A model generated the notes under the pieces. The model was not told where the DNA came from. It ran no database searches and saw only the letters and a list, made by a program, of their open reading frames with translations. DNA of 64,000 bases from Reyranella sp. (GTDB lineage Bacteria > Pseudomonadota > Alphaproteobacteria > Reyranellales > Reyranellaceae). Position 1 is the first letter of the stretch, and each line of letters starts with the position of its first letter. Position numbers and translations under genes: made by a program. Below are positions 60,975 through 64,000 of the stretch, one piece after another. The stretch is from contig NZ_JAFKJN010000030.1 of NCBI RefSeq assembly GCF_017305915.1, forward strand, positions 62,001 to 126,000. Direction: 5' to 3'.

Positions 60975-61667
60975 TCAAACTCGCTCCTCTGGTGCATCTC
61001 TACACGTCTTGGTCTTGCGCCACTCCGCCTTGAGATGCCCAATGGGCGCTGAAACCAATGCGACGTCGTTCAATCGAATCCAAATGGACGAACAGGACGC
61101 ATCTTGGAGGCATTCGACATAGTCGCTGCCCGTGTGCGTGGATTCGCAATAGGAAAACAGCATCGCAATCTGGACCAAGGTTGCCGCCGCCTCATCCTCC
61201 ATAATTTTGGACCTCTTCTTGTAGTGACCGTCCAAGAGCGCAAATTCATCCGGCTCGATTTCAATGTGCAGCGGTTCCTTCGAGTCCGAGAAAACGATGT
61301 CGACCGTACCCGTATCGGGCACAGCGTCGGCGAGTAGGCCGGCGCCCCGATGCCCGTCGAATTGAGAACAGGTCATGTGACGGAGGTTCAAGCCGATGCG
61401 CCGGGTCGGCGAATCGAAGACGGCAAACGAATGGAACGTCTCCGGTTCCCGGACCGAGCGCCAAAGCCGAGCCACGTCTCGCTCCAATATCGGCACGGCG
61501 CCTGTGAAGCCATTCCTCAGGCGGAACCGAAACCATCTGTATGGATCGACCACCGTCTGAGCATGCCGCTTTTGGTCCACCCCCGTTTTTACCGGGAATG
61601 GCACGACGACATGTTGCTTCAACTCGGGCCTGGACGTCCTGGATTTGCCAAAGTGCTTCTGTGCCAT
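60975..61667 (-). CDS. Hypothetical protein of the polysaccharide island
   Basis: 230 residues starting MAQKHFGKSRTSRPELKQHV. The middle part, VDPYRWFRFRLRNGFTGAVP, and the later LLDGHYKKRSKIMEDEAAAT look well formed and coding. No signal peptide, membrane segment or known motif is seen. VDIVFSDSKEPLHIEIEPDE is acidic. It sits between the tyrosine kinase and the glycosyltransferase fusion on the same strand, with 180- and 150-base gaps, so it may serve the same pathway. Confidence 0.55.
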   Translation of the reverse strand: MAQKHFGKSRTSRPELKQHVVVPFPVKTGVDQKRHAQTVVDPYRWFRFRLRNGFTGAVPILERDVARLWRSVREPETFHSFAVFDSPTRRIGLNLRHMTCSQFDGHRGAGLLADAVPDTGTVDIVFSDSKEPLHIEIEPDEFALLDGHYKKRSKIMEDEAAATLVQIAMLFSYCESTHTGSDYVECLQDASCSSIWIRLNDVALVSAPIGHLKAEWRKTKTCRDAPEERV

Positions 61668-61849
61668 GACGCCGCCCCCAAATAAACAGCGGGTTACACC
61701 CTGCTGCGGCCAGACGCCCTCTTCTTCCTCACGCTAAATAGTCGATGCAGCGATGCCAAGCATCGGCGACCAAGCCACAGTAAGACCACAAGCCGGCTGC
61801 AGCGCGGGCACGGGGCACCCAGTGTACCGGGTTCGTCTCTGTCCCCGAG

Positions 61850-64000
61850 CTAAGCGTGCTGCGGCGTCCGTCGCCCCGGCGCTTCGCTTGCCTTGTGAAT
61901 CGTCTCAGCCAACTCGGCGAATTCATCGCTCGTGATGGCAAAGGCTGCGGCAGACTCGAAACCCTTCAGTAAGCGCTCCCATCTGTCTGCGTCGGCAGTA
62001 AAGATGCCATCTTGGACAAAGGTCACGCGATATCCCAAATCAAGGGCGGAACGCGCCGTCTGAGCGACGGACGTGACCGCCTCCAATCCGGCCAGGAAGA
62101 CGTGGCGGATACCGTCTTTGCGAAGAACCTCGTCCAGGCCGGTACTGGAAAATGCATCCCTGCCTGATCGCACGAAGCTGTACTCGGCCGCTGCCCTCAG
62201 GCGCTGATCGAACCTCTTCCGCAGCGTTGGATCGGTCTCCGACTTCTTCGTCAGCAACCGCAAGAAGCGCAACATCGGACTGTCCCGCTCGGCGTAGATC
62301 ATGGTGATGCCGAATTTGGAAGCTGCCTGGGACAAGCGGTCGATCGTCGCGATCAGTCGATCGGAGGCGTCTGACGATGGCGAGTACCGTCGCGACGAAC
62401 CGGTGAACAGCTCCGGAACGTCGATTATCAGCAATGCGTGACGCGACGGGCAATTTTCGCCGGCGGGAGCGTTGCCATCGGAACGCGATCGTTTCTCCGC
62501 GGTGATCGCGACTGCCGGCGAGGGGTTGTCAGCGATGCTTTGCGCAGCGTACGACGAGTAGCCATAATATGTGCGCCGGGCTTCGCGAACCAGAGTAAGG
62601 ACCGCGCCCGCGACAACTGTCTCCGCATCGTGCAGGTGCTTCAATGCCATCTTGACCGCGTCGCGGGGGGTGCTCGCCCAGCGTATGGCCATCACCGTCG
62701 CGTCGGCGTGACTAGCGATCAGTGCCGCCTCCGATACGGCGAGAACGGGAGGCGCATCGATGATGACGACGTCGTATTGCTTCTTAAGCAGGGCAAGCAA
62801 CTCACGCAGTTTGCTCGCCCAAGCCAGCAGCGAAGCGCGCGAGAATGTTCCGGCAAGAATGATGTCGGCGCCCGAATCGACGTCGCAGGTAATTGCGTCG
62901 ACGAGTTTGGCCCTTCCTTCGAGCAGCTCCGCCAATCCCGCGCGAGAGCGGATGCGCAACGCCGCACTAGCGCCTCTTCTCCAGTGGTCGGCGTCGATGA
63001 ACAGAACGCGCTGCCCGCTTTGAGCCACCATCGCTGCCAGACTAAGCGCGAAGGTCGTTTTGCCTTCGCCGGGCAACGCCGAAGTCACCACGGTCACTTT
63101 CGGTGCTCTGGCCGTGCAAAAGAGCCGCGAATAGATCCCTTTCGTCGCTTCGCGATACGACGATCCGTATCGGGCGGCCTCGCACGGCGAGAGTTGCGCG
63201 CCTTTAGAGATCGGAAGCATCCCAAGCCCAGCAACTCCGAGAGCATCCTCGACCTCGGCAAGGCTGTGCAGACTGCGATCTGCACGCTCGACCAGGAGCG
63301 CCAGAAAGACACCGCCGATCAATGACCCAACCGCCGCCATCGCAATCAGGAGCCTCTTCTTCGGCCGGTCCGGGCTGACCGGCAACTGCGCATAGGAAAC
63401 GACCTGCGCGTCAGGTCTTTGCGCGAACATCTCGCGTTCCACCGAACGCAGCTTGATTTCCGCGCGGTTCAACTCCGTCATTTCGCGCTGCAGGCGACCG
63501 AGCCGGTCGGTCAAGTCCCGTTCCTTCAGTTGTGCGACCGTCAGGTCGTTTTCGAGAGACGTTGTAATCCGAGCGGCTTCAGTGCGCTTTGCGGCCTGGA
63601 TGCGCGAAAGCCCATCCTGCAAACCGACTGTCGTCGGGTGCTTGGCGCCAAGTGACGCCAACGCCTCCGCCAGCTTTTGTTGCGCTCCGGCCTCTTGGCC
63701 AGCCAAGCTAGTCATGACCGGCGAGTCGACAATGTCGGTCGTCGGGATGTGGCGGCCCTTGGGTTGACTGGGCGCACGGAGCTGACTGAGGCGGGCTTCG
63801 ATCGCCGCACGCGCAGTCCGGGCATTTGCGAGATCGGCGTTCATGTCCGACATTTGCTTGAGGAGAAACGGCGATCCGTCCTGTGTAGAAAACAATCCCG
63901 CCTGGGAACGAAACTCCTCGGCGACCTTTTCAGCGTCCTCCATCTTCGCCTGGAGCCGGGTAACCCCCTGCTTGAGCCAAACGGAGGTTTGCTCGGCGGA
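61850..64000 (-). CDS. Tyrosine autokinase (Wzc/GumC type) with C-terminal isochorismatase-like domain; N-terminus beyond window
   Basis: At least 716 residues, and the frame is open to the right edge. Numbering is from the Met at 63943. A coiled-coil chain-length part (about 30-170) is followed by a membrane segment near 198-218. Walker A PGEGKTT lies at 291-297, Walker A' VLFIDADHW near 313-321 and Walker B DVVIIDAPPV at 391-400. A Tyr cluster RRTYYGYSSY is at 457-465. From 502 an isochorismatase-like fold begins: RHALLIIDVPELF, GRDAFSST and DEVLRKDGIRHVFLAGLEAV. The usual Cys is Ser at 625 (TSVAQTA). It would regulate polysaccharide export and length by autophosphorylation, and the extra domain has no known role. 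Confidence 0.85.
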   Translation of the reverse strand, partial: SAEQTSVWLKQGVTRLQAKMEDAEKVAEEFRSQAGLFSTQDGSPFLLKQMSDMNADLANARTARAAIEARLSQLRAPSQPKGRHIPTTDIVDSPVMTSLAGQEAGAQQKLAEALASLGAKHPTTVGLQDGLSRIQAAKRTEAARITTSLENDLTVAQLKERDLTDRLGRLQREMTELNRAEIKLRSVEREMFAQRPDAQVVSYAQLPVSPDRPKKRLLIAMAAVGSLIGGVFLALLVERADRSLHSLAEVEDALGVAGLGMLPISKGAQLSPCEAARYGSSYREATKGIYSRLFCTARAPKVTVVTSALPGEGKTTFALSLAAMVAQSGQRVLFIDADHWRRGASAALRIRSRAGLAELLEGRAKLVDAITCDVDSGADIILAGTFSRASLLAWASKLRELLALLKKQYDVVIIDAPPVLAVSEAALIASHADATVMAIRWASTPRDAVKMALKHLHDAETVVAGAVLTLVREARRTYYGYSSYAAQSIADNPSPAVAITAEKRSRSDGNAPAGENCPSRHALLIIDVPELFTGSSRRYSPSSDASDRLIATIDRLSQAASKFGITMIYAERDSPMLRFLRLLTKKSETDPTLRKRFDQRLRAAAEYSFVRSGRDAFSSTGLDEVLRKDGIRHVFLAGLEAVTSVAQTARSALDLGYRVTFVQDGIFTADADRWERLLKGFESAAAFAITSDEFAELAETIHKASEAPGRRTPQHA

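Overview
The window is GC-rich chromosomal DNA from an alphaproteobacterium. The gene order ribF / ileS / lspA / DUF3035 lipoprotein / two M16 peptidases, the mutL and queF-queG context and the many acyl-CoA and ABC-transport genes fit Rhodospirillales or Hyphomicrobiales relatives such as Reyranella-like bacteria. That placement is an inference from gene content and no search was run. Two tRNA genes are present: tRNA-Thr(CGT) near 7.7 kb and tRNA-Gln(TTG) near 52.1 kb.

Region 1-7.7 kb is accessory and partly decayed. It holds a cut TetR gene abutting a degenerate IS630 transposase, a Crp/Fnr regulator divergent from a TPR/beta-barrel (Slam-like) plus FecR pair, a VIT-family iron/manganese transporter and a frameshifted outer-membrane-protein pseudogene. 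Region 7.8-16 kb carries small-molecule metabolism: a lactate-permease-family protein, a 3-hydroxyisobutyrate-dehydrogenase-type enzyme, a GST, a racemase-fold protein lacking both catalytic cysteines, hydrolases, a lactonase-type metallo-hydrolase and an orphan peptide-binding protein. Region 16-28 kb has queuosine genes (queF, queG), tadA, two acyl-CoA dehydrogenases, a toxin-antitoxin pair with a strong palindromic operator, a glutamine-amidotransferase-type hydrolase, an RluB-like pseudouridine synthase, rsmD and a phosphatase.

Region 28-46 kb is the housekeeping core: mutL, pgi, two M16 peptidases, a DUF3035 lipoprotein, lspA, ileS (with a probable transcription-attenuation leader) and ribF. 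It continues with MaoC, an APH-like kinase with a DUF6285 partner, thioesterases, a TauE exporter and regulators. Region 46-51 kb is a TetR-controlled operon with a TauD-type dioxygenase, a complete NitT/TauT-type ABC importer and an M20 amidohydrolase. The dioxygenase appears to start at CTG.

From the tRNA-Gln at 52.1 kb to the right edge lies a polysaccharide island with an integrase stub and an IS66-like remnant at its border. Its left part looks AT-richer by eye. It holds methyltransferases, glycosyltransferases, rfbA, a Wzy-like polymerase, a GumH-like/GumM-like glycosyltransferase fusion and a bacterial tyrosine kinase (Wzc/GumC type) fused to an isochorismatase-like domain that has lost its cysteine. 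The set resembles a xanthan/acetan-type exopolysaccharide locus.

The most interesting items are: the GT4-GT26 fusion whose linker is encoded by a palindromic repeat; the tyrosine kinase with a C-terminal pseudo-hydrolase; the ileS leader with a short Ile-containing peptide and terminator; and an intergenic element found twice between convergent genes, whose hairpin shows a compensatory base change.
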